A stretch of DNA of 64,000 nucleotides, from contig CAJTUT010000003.1 of NCBI GenBank assembly GCA_910579455.1, forward strand, positions 43,882-107,881. The letters run 5' to 3'. The notes under the pieces are model-generated. The model was given only the letters and a program-made list of their open reading frames with translations, was not told the DNA's origin and made no database searches. The translations under genes were made by a program, and so were the position numbers. Every line of letters begins with the position of its first letter. Position 1 is the first letter of the stretch. Of the stretch, positions 46,097-55,960 are shown one piece after another. This DNA comes from an uncultured Bacilli bacterium (GTDB lineage: Bacteria; Bacillota_I; Bacilli_A; RF39; UBA660).

Positions 46097-47681
46097 CTTT
46101 TTGAATCATTTTTCTATTTTCAAAATAATAATGCTTATTACAAATTTCTGTTAATTTAGGCCGGTGCGTTACAATAATGCAAGTTTTTTGTTTTAGGTAT
46201 TTCAAAATCATATGATTAATTTTCTCTTCTGATACACTATCTAAGTTAGAAGTTGGTTCATCCAAGATATAAATCTCTTTTTCTAATAAGATTCCTCTTA
46301 TTAGATTAAGTCTTTGTTTTTGACCTGATGAGAGTTTCACTCCCTTCTCTCCTACTAAAGTATCCAATCCCTTTTCCAAAGTGTGGATCCAATCTAAAAG
46401 TCCAGCGTCTTTTAAATACTCTTCCAATTTTTCATTTGATATTTTCTTTCCTAGTGTTAGGTTCTCTTTAATTGTCAAATCAAAAAGATCAGTTTCCTGT
46501 GAAATATAGGCAATATCAGGTGCTTTTGATGAAGGGTGATGATCTACTAAAAATTTATCATCATCTACTTCATAAAATCTACAAAAAAGAGAGAGGAATG
46601 TAGATTTTCCCTGACCCGATTCTCCAACAATACTTACTTTATCATTCTTCGTTAATGAGAAGTTTGGAATTTCAATCGTAATATTACTTTCATCATAATA
46701 CTTAAAACAAATATCTTTCATCATAATGTCATGAAAATTTCTAATCTTGTTTTGTTTTTCTTCTTCTACAATCATCCCTTCTACTTGATTATTTGCTGAT
46801 TTAAACTTATTCCAATGCAAGAATAAATATCCTACCCCTCTAAGTTCAGTAGATAGACCACTAAACATAGATGAGTAAAATACTAAATAGGAAAATACAT
46901 CTACTCCATTTTTCATTTGAATAAAAAGGCTAATTAATACGATAACATACATAATATGAATTAAAGCATTGATTCCATCCCCTCTTAAGGAACGAAAGAT
47001 ATTAATTTTCTTAATCGGTTTTTTTACCTTTTCAAACTTTTGGTTAATCTTATGATCTGCATAGTCTAATGCATCAAAATTTTTTACAATTTTAATATTC
47101 TGTAAAAAGTCTACCAACGTTGCATTATATTTCGAATGTTTATCATTATAATCCTCTTGTACCTTAATATTTGCTTTTGTAATCAATAAATTATAAAGAA
47201 TAATTAGAAAAATAAAGATAAGACAAAGACAAAACATCAATGGACTCTGGCGAAATACTTGTACCAAAAATATGGAAATTGCAATCATAAATCCATTCAC
47301 AGAGTTCATCACTTCTTCTAATAATCCTGTTGTCTCATCACAAACGGTATCAATCTGTCTTTTTAAATATCCAGTATGACTATCATGAATTTTAGCCATA
47401 TTCATATTACAGATTCTCTTAAAATAGGAAACATGTAAATCTTTATTATTCTGTTCCAAAAATGGCTCAGCATATAAACACCATAAAACATCGAAAAATA
47501 CTTCTAATGATTTTAGGATGATAATTGCTATGATCAATATTTTAAACTTATCCAAGGTAAATGGCGTGGTTAAGCAAATAGATAAAACAACAGGCATCGC
47601 ATAAATACAAATGTTTTCTAATAAAGCATTGATAAAACATAGAGCATATTTTTTCTTATTTAATATTTTAAATGGATACAT
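46080..47681 (-). CDS. ABC transporter, fused permease and ATPase
   Basis: A 533-residue ABC exporter half-transporter. The N-terminal 300 residues hold about six membrane helices (type I exporter fold). The ATPase domain has Walker A GESGQGKST, Q-loop ISQETDL, signature LSSGQKQR and Walker B YILDEPTSNLD, with a switch THR. It should work as a homodimer. The cargo is unknown. The frame opens at 47711, but the ATG at 47681 has AGAAGGTG upstream. Confidence 0.88.
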   Translation of the reverse strand: MYPFKILNKKKYALCFINALLENICIYAMPVVLSICLTTPFTLDKFKILIIAIIILKSLEVFFDVLWCLYAEPFLEQNNKDLHVSYFKRICNMNMAKIHDSHTGYLKRQIDTVCDETTGLLEEVMNSVNGFMIAISIFLVQVFRQSPLMFCLCLIFIFLIILYNLLITKANIKVQEDYNDKHSKYNATLVDFLQNIKIVKNFDALDYADHKINQKFEKVKKPIKKINIFRSLRGDGINALIHIMYVIVLISLFIQMKNGVDVFSYLVFYSSMFSGLSTELRGVGYLFLHWNKFKSANNQVEGMIVEEEKQNKIRNFHDIMMKDICFKYYDESNITIEIPNFSLTKNDKVSIVGESGQGKSTFLSLFCRFYEVDDDKFLVDHHPSSKAPDIAYISQETDLFDLTIKENLTLGKKISNEKLEEYLKDAGLLDWIHTLEKGLDTLVGEKGVKLSSGQKQRLNLIRGILLEKEIYILDEPTSNLDSVSEEKINHMILKYLKQKTCIIVTHRPKLTEICNKHYYFENRKMIQKENPSN

Positions 47682-47725
47682 ATTAACACCTTCTATTCTA
47701 TTATAGTACAACTTTCTTGCTTTTT

Positions 47726-48301
47726 TTATAAGGAATCTATAAAACTCTGAAATAATCTTTTACTAATCTCATCATAAGAAAGCATTCTCTCAGGATGCCA
47801 CTGAACTCCAATTTGAAACCTGTGATTTGGATTTTCTATTGCTTCTATTACTCCATCCCTACTAACTCCTACTATCTCAAATTCTTTAGAATTCTTTACT
47901 TGTTCATAATGATAACTATTCACCATAATTTTACTTTGTCCTAATATTCTAGATAAATTAGATTTCCTTAATTTAACCTCGTGTTGATACCCCTCTTTCT
48001 GATGATGATTTTCTATCTTTCCTAATTTTTGATTCGTATGATAAAGTGCCATTGATTGCATTCCCTGACAGATTCCTAATAAAGGTAGATTGTTACATAT
48101 TGCATACTCTATTAAATAATCATCTAAATCTCCTTTGTGAAATCCACCAGTAATAAGAATCCCTTGACAGGTTCCTAACTGTTGCAAATTATTCTCATCT
48201 ATTAAAAGAGGTATTCCTCCAAAATTTCTAATAGTATCTTGATAATACTCATTTTCTTTTTTCGTATTTTCTATACGTTTTAAAATACAAACTTTCTTCA
48301 T
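47726..48301 (-). CDS. Class I glutamine amidotransferase, peptidase C26 family
   Basis: A 191-residue protein similar to gamma-glutamyl-GABA/polyamine hydrolases (PuuD group). The nucleophile is Cys in GICQGMQ, and the His-Glu pair is in GVQWHPE. It hydrolyses gamma-glutamyl amides. The ATG at 48301 has no good ribosome site, because the sequence upstream is the ddl terminator. A TTG at 48307 is an alternative. Weak or special translation is possible. Confidence 0.82.
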   Translation of the reverse strand: MKKVCILKRIENTKKENEYYQDTIRNFGGIPLLIDENNLQQLGTCQGILITGGFHKGDLDDYLIEYAICNNLPLLGICQGMQSMALYHTNQKLGKIENHHQKEGYQHEVKLRKSNLSRILGQSKIMVNSYHYEQVKNSKEFEIVGVSRDGVIEAIENPNHRFQIGVQWHPERMLSYDEISKRLFQSFIDSL

Positions 48302-48305
48302 AATC

Positions 48306-48329
48306 AAAAAAGATAGAAAAATCTATCTT
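48306..48329 (-). terminator. Terminator of ddl
   Basis: Stem AAGATAGA/TCTATCTT (48322-48329 and 48310-48317) with a T-run on the minus strand. It overlaps the ddl stop codon and ends only a few bases before the next start codon. Confidence 0.75.
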
Positions 48330-49549
48330 AATTTCCCCTTAGCTCCCTTCATTCCTTTTAAGCCACCATTTGAGGCAAAACCTTTTAAAATATTAGTATC
48401 AAATGAATGAACCTTACTGACCCTTTTCTTATAATCTTTTACTCCAATATTAATCACATCATCTAAAAGCTCTGTAAATCTTACTCCTTTAGCTTCCCAT
48501 AAATAGAAAGCCAAAGACCCTGGAATAGAATTAATTTCATTAATATATACCTTTTTTGCTTTCTCATCAATCAAAAAGTCTATTCTACAAACCCCAGAAG
48601 AGCCCAAAGATTTAAAGGCTTTAGTAGCAATACTTTCCACTTCCACTTTTAACTTTTTAGTAACCTCAGCAGGAACTTTACGAGTAGCTGAAGCCATTCC
48701 CTTAGATGCTGTTTTAATTGGTCTTTTAACGCTACCCTTTAATTTTCCTTTTCCTCCACCAATATATTTTTCATCATAGGTCAAAAATTTATCAGCTGAG
48801 AGTACTTCTTCTATTTCACTTAAGTTTTGATGTTCATAGTTACCTACTACACTAATATTAACCTCTTTTAAGTTTTCAACTACTTCTTCTACCACAATTT
48901 TATTATCATATTGTATTGCATTATCAATAGCATCTACCAACTCATTATCATTATCTACAACCTTGATACCAATACTACTTCCAGTAGTAGATGGTTTTAT
49001 AATCATTGGATATTTTAATTTCTTGATCCTTTTCATTACATCATCACGGTCATTTTTGTAATCATAATCATAAAACCAAGTATATTTAGTTATTGGAAGA
49101 GACTCAGACTCGAAAATATTTTTCATATAAACTTTGTCTTGACCCACAACAGATGAATAAACGTCGCTACCTACAAAAGGAATCCCAATTGCTTGCAAGT
49201 ATCCTTGAATAACTCCGTCTTCTCCATTTGTTCCATGCATTACTGGAAATACGATATCAATGTCAGTAACAATACTACGTGGAAACTTTTTATTCTGTAA
49301 TACATACGCACCCCTATTGTAATATAAAACTACATTTTTTCCATATTTTTTTATTAAATTTAAGTCCTCATAAATTTCAATATCCTTTAACATTTCTCCA
49401 GTATACCATTCACGATTTTTCGTAATATAAATTGGGATCACTTCATATTTTTCTTGATCCATCTTATTCATAGCTTGGATAGCAGAAATAACACTCACCT
49501 CGTGTTCTACTGTTTCTCCTCCATAAATAACTCCGACTTTTATTTTCAT
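48323..49549 (-). CDS. ddl: D-alanine-D-alanine ligase
   Basis: A 408-residue ATP-grasp ligase. It has the N-terminal VGVIYGGETVEHEVS, the MHGTNGEDG loop, the SSIGIKVV ATP loop and the C-terminal INEINSIPGS with the Mg-binding Glu and Asn. The omega-loop region is unusual: a lysine-rich stretch of roughly 20 residues (GKLKGSVKRPIK...) is inserted before SKGMASATR. The C-terminus has a glycine/lysine tail (GGLKGMKGAKGKLR). It makes the D-Ala-D-Ala used by MurF, whose gene lies directly upstream in the same operon. Confidence 0.92.
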   Translation of the reverse strand: MKIKVGVIYGGETVEHEVSVISAIQAMNKMDQEKYEVIPIYITKNREWYTGEMLKDIEIYEDLNLIKKYGKNVVLYYNRGAYVLQNKKFPRSIVTDIDIVFPVMHGTNGEDGVIQGYLQAIGIPFVGSDVYSSVVGQDKVYMKNIFESESLPITKYTWFYDYDYKNDRDDVMKRIKKLKYPMIIKPSTTGSSIGIKVVDNDNELVDAIDNAIQYDNKIVVEEVVENLKEVNISVVGNYEHQNLSEIEEVLSADKFLTYDEKYIGGGKGKLKGSVKRPIKTASKGMASATRKVPAEVTKKLKVEVESIATKAFKSLGSSGVCRIDFLIDEKAKKVYINEINSIPGSLAFYLWEAKGVRFTELLDDVINIGVKDYKKRVSKVHSFDTNILKGFASNGGLKGMKGAKGKLR

Positions 49550-49560
49550 CTTAACATCTC

Positions 49561-51177
49561 CTATTCATTATAAGTATCGGGTAAATCATTTTCAAATAAG
49601 GCATATACATCCTTTTTATTTTGACTAGCTAGTTGATTAATAAATTCATATGAAGTCCTAACATCATTATAGACGATAATATTTTCCTTATCAAAACCAT
49701 TTTCTATAAGACCTTCATAAATTGGTTTAGTATGTTGTTCTCCAATTAGCACCGCATAATCGGCAACACCTGCAATCTGACTTCCAAGTTCTTTATTATA
49801 TTTTTCTTCCATTTTTCCAAGTTCAATCATCCCTGGTGTCACCACTACCTTAATTCCTGGCATCATACCCAATACCTCTACTGCACTCTTTGCACCTACT
49901 GGATTAGAATTATAGGCATCATCTATTTGATAAAAGCTACCTAATTTTTTCAACTCCAAACGATGCTCAACAGCCTTAACACCTCTTACCGCCTGTTGTA
50001 ACTCAGAAATAGAAATACCAAACTTACGACCTAATGCAATAGCTGCTAAAATATTATAAACATTGTGTTTTCCTAGCAACTTTGTTTGAAATTCATATTT
50101 TTCTTTATCATCCTTAAATTTAACCTTAAAGTTAGTTCCTTTATGATTACTTTTAATATCCATTGCCCTAACATCGACATTCTGATTATCTATGCCAACC
50201 CAAATAATTTCCACTGGATTCTGAAGTTGATAATCAACCTGCTTTTCATCATCTCCATTCAAGACTCCAATTCCGTCACTAGGTAGAGATTCAATTAACT
50301 CAAATTTAGCCCTTTGAATGTTTTCCTCACTTCCAAAACTTTCTAAGTGGGCTGTTCCAATTCTAGTTAGAATTCCATATTTAGGATGTACCAAATCACA
50401 AAGTTCTTTAATTTCCCCCCTTACATAAGCACCCATCTCTGCAATAAAAATCTCCGTAAATTTATCTAGATGATTATTAATTGTAATCATAAGACCATTA
50501 GGGGTATTCAAATTTCTTGGTGTTGGCAGGGCATTATATTTAATATTTAAAATATCTGACAAAATATTTTTACTACTAGTTTTTCCATAACTTCCAGTAA
50601 TACCAATTACCCTTAAATTGTTTCTATTTTTCAATGTAGATTTTGCCTTATTTTTATAGTAATAGTATACTCCTCTTTCATATGGAAAATTAATCATATT
50701 GGAAAGCAATACAATAAAATGATTGAAATAACTCATAACTACCAAAACTAACAACATATACCAAATAATCTCAGTCTGATCTTTTTTATAAAATAAAACA
50801 ACAATTGGAATTAGATATAAAATCGTAGTTGTAATAATCAGTCTTTTTACTCTTTTAGTAATAACTAAAGGCTTTTTTACCTGATCATTCTCTAGAATTT
50901 TTGATAATTGGTAACATTCAAATGAAAAACACCCAATCAGAAGAATAGATAAAAAATATAAAACACGATCTAGATCATAGGCAATAAACGCTCCTATAAT
51001 CGTTAAAATAATAGCTATTATTAAAATATTAAAATACTCCTTATAATTTTTTGCCACCCATTTTAAATAACGATTATTTTCATTATATAAATTCTGCTGT
51101 AACATATGTAGAGATTTTTTTGATTGTACAATAATGGTCAATGAAATTAATGCCAAAAGCACAATATAGATTAACAT
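49561..51177 (-). CDS. murF: MurF with N-terminal membrane domain
   Basis: A 538-residue Mur ligase that adds D-Ala-D-Ala. The first 170 or so residues contain about five membrane helices, absent from ordinary MurF. The ligase follows, with the ATP loop GITGSYGKTSS (TGxxGKT), AEMGAYVRGEI, the NSNPVGAKSA region and the C-terminal ENDLPDTY. The membrane part would tie cytoplasmic wall synthesis to the membrane. The frame opens at a TTG (51195); the ATG at 51177 has GGAGG and is chosen. It starts two bases after the stop of the hydrolase gene and sits 12 bases before ddl. Confidence 0.92.
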   Translation of the reverse strand: MLIYIVLLALISLTIIVQSKKSLHMLQQNLYNENNRYLKWVAKNYKEYFNILIIAIILTIIGAFIAYDLDRVLYFLSILLIGCFSFECYQLSKILENDQVKKPLVITKRVKRLIITTTILYLIPIVVLFYKKDQTEIIWYMLLVLVVMSYFNHFIVLLSNMINFPYERGVYYYYKNKAKSTLKNRNNLRVIGITGSYGKTSSKNILSDILNIKYNALPTPRNLNTPNGLMITINNHLDKFTEIFIAEMGAYVRGEIKELCDLVHPKYGILTRIGTAHLESFGSEENIQRAKFELIESLPSDGIGVLNGDDEKQVDYQLQNPVEIIWVGIDNQNVDVRAMDIKSNHKGTNFKVKFKDDKEKYEFQTKLLGKHNVYNILAAIALGRKFGISISELQQAVRGVKAVEHRLELKKLGSFYQIDDAYNSNPVGAKSAVEVLGMMPGIKVVVTPGMIELGKMEEKYNKELGSQIAGVADYAVLIGEQHTKPIYEGLIENGFDKENIIVYNDVRTSYEFINQLASQNKKDVYALFENDLPDTYNE

Positions 51178-51178
51178 T

Positions 51179-51910
51179 TTAATTACCTCCTTCAATAAAT
51201 GATCCTACTATATTCAAAATTCGACCTAAATTTTCTAAATAAGCATAATGAGTTCCTGGCAAAACAACTAAACCAGCATCAATCATAATATTTTCTAAAT
51301 CCTGTGCATCTGCTAATGGTGCTTCAGTATCATGATCTCCCCAAACCAATAAGGTAGGTTCTTCTATTCTTCTAGCTTCATTAGATAAATCCTCATTTAC
51401 TGTATTTACTAAAATCTGTCGCATAATAGGACTTGCTGCCTTATAGTCACGTGATCCAATATACTTCTTCATTTTTTCTCCTAAAATATCCATACCTGGA
51501 AGTTTTTTTAGTGACTTCAAGATCCTAACTTTTACAGAAAAAGTCTGATTTCTTCGAATGCAAGGACTCCCAAATAAAATTAATTTTTCTATTGGATGAT
51601 CAGCTGAATACTTAATTGCTACCCTTCCTCCAAAAGAATGTCCCATAATAATTGGTTTTTTAATATTTAACTGTTGAATAATAAATTCTACTAATAAAGC
51701 ATAATCATAAATAGACCAAGCCTCTTTCGGCTCTCCACTTTCCCCAAAACCTGGGAAATCAAGAATTGTCACTCTATACTTTTTGGATAAGGGATCTCCC
51801 AATGGATTCATCATTTGAATGTTTTGTCCCCAACCATGAAGTAAAATAATGTCTTTACCCTCACCATATTGTATGTAATTTACATCAATATCTTTAAACT
51901 TTATTATCAT
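51179..51910 (-). CDS. Alpha/beta hydrolase
   Basis: A 243-residue alpha/beta-hydrolase. The oxyanion LHGWG motif is near residue 24 and the nucleophile elbow is GHSFGG. The later acid is in VWGDHDTEAP and the catalytic His is in GTHYAYLEN. No signal peptide is present. Its substrate is unknown. It begins the operon with murF and ddl. Confidence 0.87.
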   Translation of the reverse strand: MIIKFKDIDVNYIQYGEGKDIILLHGWGQNIQMMNPLGDPLSKKYRVTILDFPGFGESGEPKEAWSIYDYALLVEFIIQQLNIKKPIIMGHSFGGRVAIKYSADHPIEKLILFGSPCIRRNQTFSVKVRILKSLKKLPGMDILGEKMKKYIGSRDYKAASPIMRQILVNTVNEDLSNEARRIEEPTLLVWGDHDTEAPLADAQDLENIMIDAGLVVLPGTHYAYLENLGRILNIVGSFIEGGN

Positions 51911-52514
51911 AATTTCACCAAACTTATTATATCATAAATAAAGAAATATAACAATTTTTTTAATAACTTGATCCCATTGTTATGTTACCTTAAAATCAAT
52001 AGGATTTCAAAATAAACCAAAACTGTAACTCATTATATGTCAAAGTTTTATTAGCGACACCAGGTTGATGTATAACATATGCAACTATAATTTTATAATT
52101 AGACAAATAACTAGTTAGTATACTATTTATAATAGCCATCATATTTAAAAGGTGAACTAGTTCCACTTTTCTGTTAATTTCTTTGGCCAACTAAGAACTC
52201 TAATTCGTATTCAACTTCCCGTTTTCTAACATAAAAAGGTACTTAATTTTTTAAACAAAAGATATAAAGTAAGAATTGATGATAAATAATTCCCAATACC
52301 GACTAAAAGACCACTTTGGAATAACGAAGGTGAAATCAATAATACATACTATACACAAAAATGAAGATAAAAAATTAATTAAAACAACTAATTTACAAAC
52401 AATTAAAACCATATAATGAATATTATCCACACCCAGATTTATCCATTTCGTATAAAATAAAAATAATACTATAGCAATATAAAAAAAGAAAGTAATTTCT
52501 ATATTCCACAGAAA
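51911..52514. other. Decayed coding DNA downstream of rbfA
   Basis: About 600 bases without an intact gene. On the minus strand, two open pieces hint at a lost gene: a hydrophobic piece of roughly 66 codons from about 52470 to 52270 and a piece at 52190-51996 that has only a TTG start and no ribosome site. They lie in different frames and have stops between. I do not recognise the source. The 3' part holds the rbfA terminator. Confidence 0.4.
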
Positions 52515-52519
52515 TTACT
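52481..52519 (-). terminator. Terminator of rbfA
   Basis: Perfect 10-bp stem (52510-52519 and 52491-52500) with a T-rich tract after it on the minus strand. It includes the rbfA stop codon. Confidence 0.8.
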
Positions 52520-52871
52520 CATCATCATTTTGGTTCTCATTCATTTTTCCTATAATCTCTTCTATACGCTCCCCATAAGCAATTGAATCATCATATAAAA
52601 ATTTAAGTTCAGGAGTATGCCTAATATCTATTCTTTCTGATAATTTTCCCCGAATAAAATGAGAAGCCCCCTTTAATGCAGTTAAAGTAGACTCTTTTTT
52701 TTCTGGGTCCAGTACTGTTATATAAACCTTAGCAAAACTTAAATCATTTGTAATATCAACACCTGTGACTGTTACAAATTTTATATCTTCATCTTTAATT
52801 TCAGTCATCAAAATCCTACTAATTTCTTCCATAAAAAGATGATTTAATCTTTCTATTTTTATATTCATCAT
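52515..52871 (-). CDS. rbfA: Ribosome-binding factor A
   Basis: A 118-residue KH-fold ribosome maturation factor. It has the family opening (RLNHLFMEEISRILMTEIKD), DLSFAKVYITVL and the RHTPELKFLYDDSIAYGERI end. It binds the 30S subunit and helps process 16S rRNA. It is normally directly downstream of infB; here over 550 bases and a terminator lie between, so it must have its own promoter, which I could not place with confidence. Two ATGs at 52871 and 52868 share one site. Confidence 0.93.
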   Translation of the reverse strand: MMNIKIERLNHLFMEEISRILMTEIKDEDIKFVTVTGVDITNDLSFAKVYITVLDPEKKESTLTALKGASHFIRGKLSERIDIRHTPELKFLYDDSIAYGERIEEIIGKMNENQNDDE

Positions 52872-53390
52872 AAAATCAACCCTTTCCTATAAAGAGTATA
52901 ACAAAAAAATACTTAAAAATAAATAAAATTTATATATAACAGAGTTAAAAGAGATTAAATTATGGCAATAAAATGCTTTGATAATTAACTTATCATTTAA
53001 TAGACATAATATATTACAAATTTAATCCCATAAAGAAACCCAATTCGTAGATTTGCAACAGATAGAACAAAACTATTACATAACCATAATCTCTACGCTG
53101 AGACATTATAATTTTCACCCTCATATTTTCATATTTCAAGAAGAGATTTCAAATATTAAACGTAACGTATAAAAATAAGATATTCCATATTCTAAACCAA
53201 ATATGAAAAATAGTTTGATAAAGGGAATTCATGTATTAGAAAATTCAGAATATAAGGACTATATATCATTATGTACAACATAACGAAAGACAATTCTTAC
53301 ATTAAAAGTTGATATATTTAATCACCCTCTTTTTCAACACAAGATGTATCGAATTTGTTTAAAATCAAAAAGGTAATACCAACCAATACA
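52872..53390 (+). other. Decayed DNA between infB and rbfA
   Basis: Over 500 bases without an intact gene. Plus-strand pieces in changing frames (for example ETQFVDLQQIEQNYYITIIS at about 53038-53098, and KVDIFNHPLFQHKMYRICL near 53310-53370) look like the wreck of a gene, with many stops. I cannot name it. The rbfA promoter should lie near 52880-52980. Confidence 0.35.
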
Positions 53391-53418
53391 AAAAATAAAA
53401 GGTATTAAATACCTTTTT
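53391..53418 (-). terminator. Terminator of the nusA-infB operon
   Basis: Inverted repeat AAAAGGTATT/AATACCTTTT (53397-53406 and 53408-53417) with a T-rich tract on the minus strand, directly after the infB stop codon. Confidence 0.75.
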
Positions 53419-53424
53419 AATATA

Positions 53425-55551
53425 CTACTTTTTAATCTCTACTAGCTCATAAACTTCAATAATATCCTTTTCTTTATAATCTTGACAATTAGCTAATGTA
53501 ACTCCGCAATCCATATCTTTTTTAACTTCTTTTACTTGATCCTTCTCATGTTGTAAGGTGTTTACTTTTCCACTATAAACAACTACTCCATCTCTAATAA
53601 TTCTAGCATGAGAATTATTTTTTACAATTCCACTTAAAACATGGCATCCCGCTATAAAACCTACTTTAGAAAATTTAAACATCTGCCTAATCTCTAAAGT
53701 TCCAACTACTTTTTCTTCATATTCTGGATCCAGCATACCCTTCATGGCTGCTTCTATATCCTCCACTACTTTATAAATAATATCATAATTTCTAATTTCT
53801 ACACCATACTGCTTGGCAATATCTAAAGTTTTATTATTAGCCCTAACATTAAAGCCAATAATAATGGCATGAGAGGCAGAAGCTAGGACAACATCACTTT
53901 CCGTAATCGCACCAACACTACTTCGAATAATATTAATTTTCACTCCATCAATATCAATCTTTTCTAAAGAACCTCTAACAGCCTCACTACTTCCATGAAC
54001 ATCTGCCTTTATAATAACACTAATTTCCTTAATACCCTCTTTTATTTGTCCGAATAGATCATCTAAAGTCATACCACTTCTATTAGTATCAGCCTCTTTT
54101 GCTCTATTTTGTCTTTCAATAGCAATACTTCTGGCCTGCTTTTCAGTCTCAAAAGACATAAACTTATCTCCTGCCTGGCTTACATCGGAAATTCCAGTTA
54201 CCTCTACTGGAGTAGATGGCAAAGCCTCAACAATATTCTGACCTAAATCATTTTTTAGTGTTCTTACCTTTCCATAATTAGTGCCAACTACAATAGGGTC
54301 TCCGATCCTTAATGTTCCATTTTGAATTAATAAGGTTGCAACAGAACCAACTTGTTTATCTTTTCTAGCCTCAATTACTGTACCTGTTGCATAGCGAGCT
54401 GGATTTGCCTTCAACTCTTGTATATCAGAAACCAATAAGATATTAGAAAGTAGGTCCTCAATTCCTAAACCAGTTTTTGCGGATATTTTACAAACGATAG
54501 TATCCCCTCCCCATTCTTCTGGGGTAAGACCATTTTCCACTAATTCAGTCATAATTCTATCTGGATTGGCATCCTCTTTATCAATCTTGTTAATCGCTAC
54601 AATAATAGGTACCCTAGCAGCCTTTGCATGATCAATGGCCTCTTTCGTTTGTGGCATAATCCCATCATCTGCGGCAACTATAATAATCACGACATCTGTA
54701 ATACTAGCACCTCGTGCTCTCATAGAGGTGAACGCCTCATGCCCTGGAGTATCAATAAAGGTAATTTTTCTTCCATCACAACTAACAGAATAAGCTCCAA
54801 TTGCTTGTGTAATTCCCCCTGCCTCTCCTGTTGCTACACTAGTTTTTCTAATAGTGTCTAACAGAGTTGTTTTACCATGGTCTACATGTCCCATAATGGT
54901 AACAACTGGAGGTCTTTCCTTCAAATCTTCTTCATTTTCCTCAATTTCATAATTCTCGAAGTTAGAAATATCTTTAGTTTCTTCTTTTTTTAACGCTTTA
55001 TTATAATCACTTACTAATACTTCTGCTGTTTCAAAATCAACACTTTGATTTACGGAAGCCATAATTCCTAGAGCCATTGCTTTTTTGACTAATTCCGCAG
55101 CAGGAACAGATAAAACCTCTGCTATCTGTGATAAAGTCATATTCTCTTTATAGAGTACAATATGATCATCTTGTATGGACTCATTACTTTGTAATTTTTG
55201 ACGGTGCTTATAAATCTTCTTTCTTTCTTTTATAAAATTTGTTTTGGCTTCTGCTTTTTTTACACTTCTACTTTTTAGCTTTTGAAAATTGTCTTGATTA
55301 TCTAAATCAATATTAGTCTGTTCTGCTAAAGCCTCTGCTTTTTCCTCTACTTCTTCTTCTGAGATTATTTCATCTAAATTATCATCCCCTATATAATCCT
55401 CTTGATCCTGAATTTCATTATCCAATAAAATAATGTCTTCCTCACTTAAAGTAGAATCCTCATTCTGATAATGAATTCCAATTTTATCACATAAAGATTT
55501 AATCTCTTCTATACTTTTTTCTACATCTTGTGCATAATCTTTTAAGTTCAT
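53425..55551 (-). CDS. infB: Translation initiation factor IF-2
   Basis: A 708-residue GTPase that places fMet-tRNA on the 30S subunit. The N-terminal part is shorter than in Bacillus and very acidic. The IF2_N-like piece (MTLSQIAEVLSVPAAELVKK) precedes the G domain: GHVDHGKTT near 222, DTPGHE and NKID. The beta-barrel and C-terminal domains follow, ending near VYELVEIKK. The frame opens at a GTG (55560), but the ATG at 55551 has AGGTGA. It lies in the rimP-nusA-ylxR-infB order. Confidence 0.95.
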   Translation of the reverse strand: MNLKDYAQDVEKSIEEIKSLCDKIGIHYQNEDSTLSEEDIILLDNEIQDQEDYIGDDNLDEIISEEEVEEKAEALAEQTNIDLDNQDNFQKLKSRSVKKAEAKTNFIKERKKIYKHRQKLQSNESIQDDHIVLYKENMTLSQIAEVLSVPAAELVKKAMALGIMASVNQSVDFETAEVLVSDYNKALKKEETKDISNFENYEIEENEEDLKERPPVVTIMGHVDHGKTTLLDTIRKTSVATGEAGGITQAIGAYSVSCDGRKITFIDTPGHEAFTSMRARGASITDVVIIIVAADDGIMPQTKEAIDHAKAARVPIIVAINKIDKEDANPDRIMTELVENGLTPEEWGGDTIVCKISAKTGLGIEDLLSNILLVSDIQELKANPARYATGTVIEARKDKQVGSVATLLIQNGTLRIGDPIVVGTNYGKVRTLKNDLGQNIVEALPSTPVEVTGISDVSQAGDKFMSFETEKQARSIAIERQNRAKEADTNRSGMTLDDLFGQIKEGIKEISVIIKADVHGSSEAVRGSLEKIDIDGVKINIIRSSVGAITESDVVLASASHAIIIGFNVRANNKTLDIAKQYGVEIRNYDIIYKVVEDIEAAMKGMLDPEYEEKVVGTLEIRQMFKFSKVGFIAGCHVLSGIVKNNSHARIIRDGVVVYSGKVNTLQHEKDQVKEVKKDMDCGVTLANCQDYKEKDIIEVYELVEIKK

Positions 55552-55569
55552 ATGATTCACCTCACTTTA

Positions 55570-55833
55570 TTATTTTTCACAAATTATTCTTATTTCATCA
55601 TATATATCTGTTGATATATCACACTCTAATCGTCTTTCTAATATTTTACTTTTTTTTGCCTTTTCCAATACTTCCAAATCCTTTTTTATATAAGCACCTC
55701 TACCATTTAGTTTTCCACCTAAATCGACAACTATATCTCCTTGTGGAGTTCTAACGATTCGAAGTAACTCTTGTTTTGGAAGCCTTTCTTTTGTTACTAC
55801 ACAACTTCTTAAAGGTATCTTTCTAATTTTCAT
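55570..55833 (-). CDS. ylxR: YlxR family RNA-binding protein
   Basis: An 87-residue basic protein of the DUF448 family. It has PLRSCVVTKERLPKQELLRIV and GRGAYIKKD, the conserved nucleic-acid-binding face. The gene sits between nusA and infB as in most Firmicutes. AGGAGG lies before the ATG. A 127-base gap separates it from nusA, longer than usual. Confidence 0.9.
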   Translation of the reverse strand: MKIRKIPLRSCVVTKERLPKQELLRIVRTPQGDIVVDLGGKLNGRGAYIKKDLEVLEKAKKSKILERRLECDISTDIYDEIRIICEK

Positions 55834-55960
55834 TTCTACCTCCTATTTTTCACAACTTACTTCCTAACTATACTAATGATTAAGAAATTCTTATCTTATA
55901 TTCTTCATATAATAAAAGTTAAATCTCGCAATGGAAGCTAATATATTTGTTTACTTAAGA

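Noticed and set aside
51996..52190. Minus-strand frame of 64 codons after the hydrolase gene
   Set aside because: It has only a TTG start, no ribosome site and no recognised motif, and lies in decayed DNA. Described as part of a decayed region.
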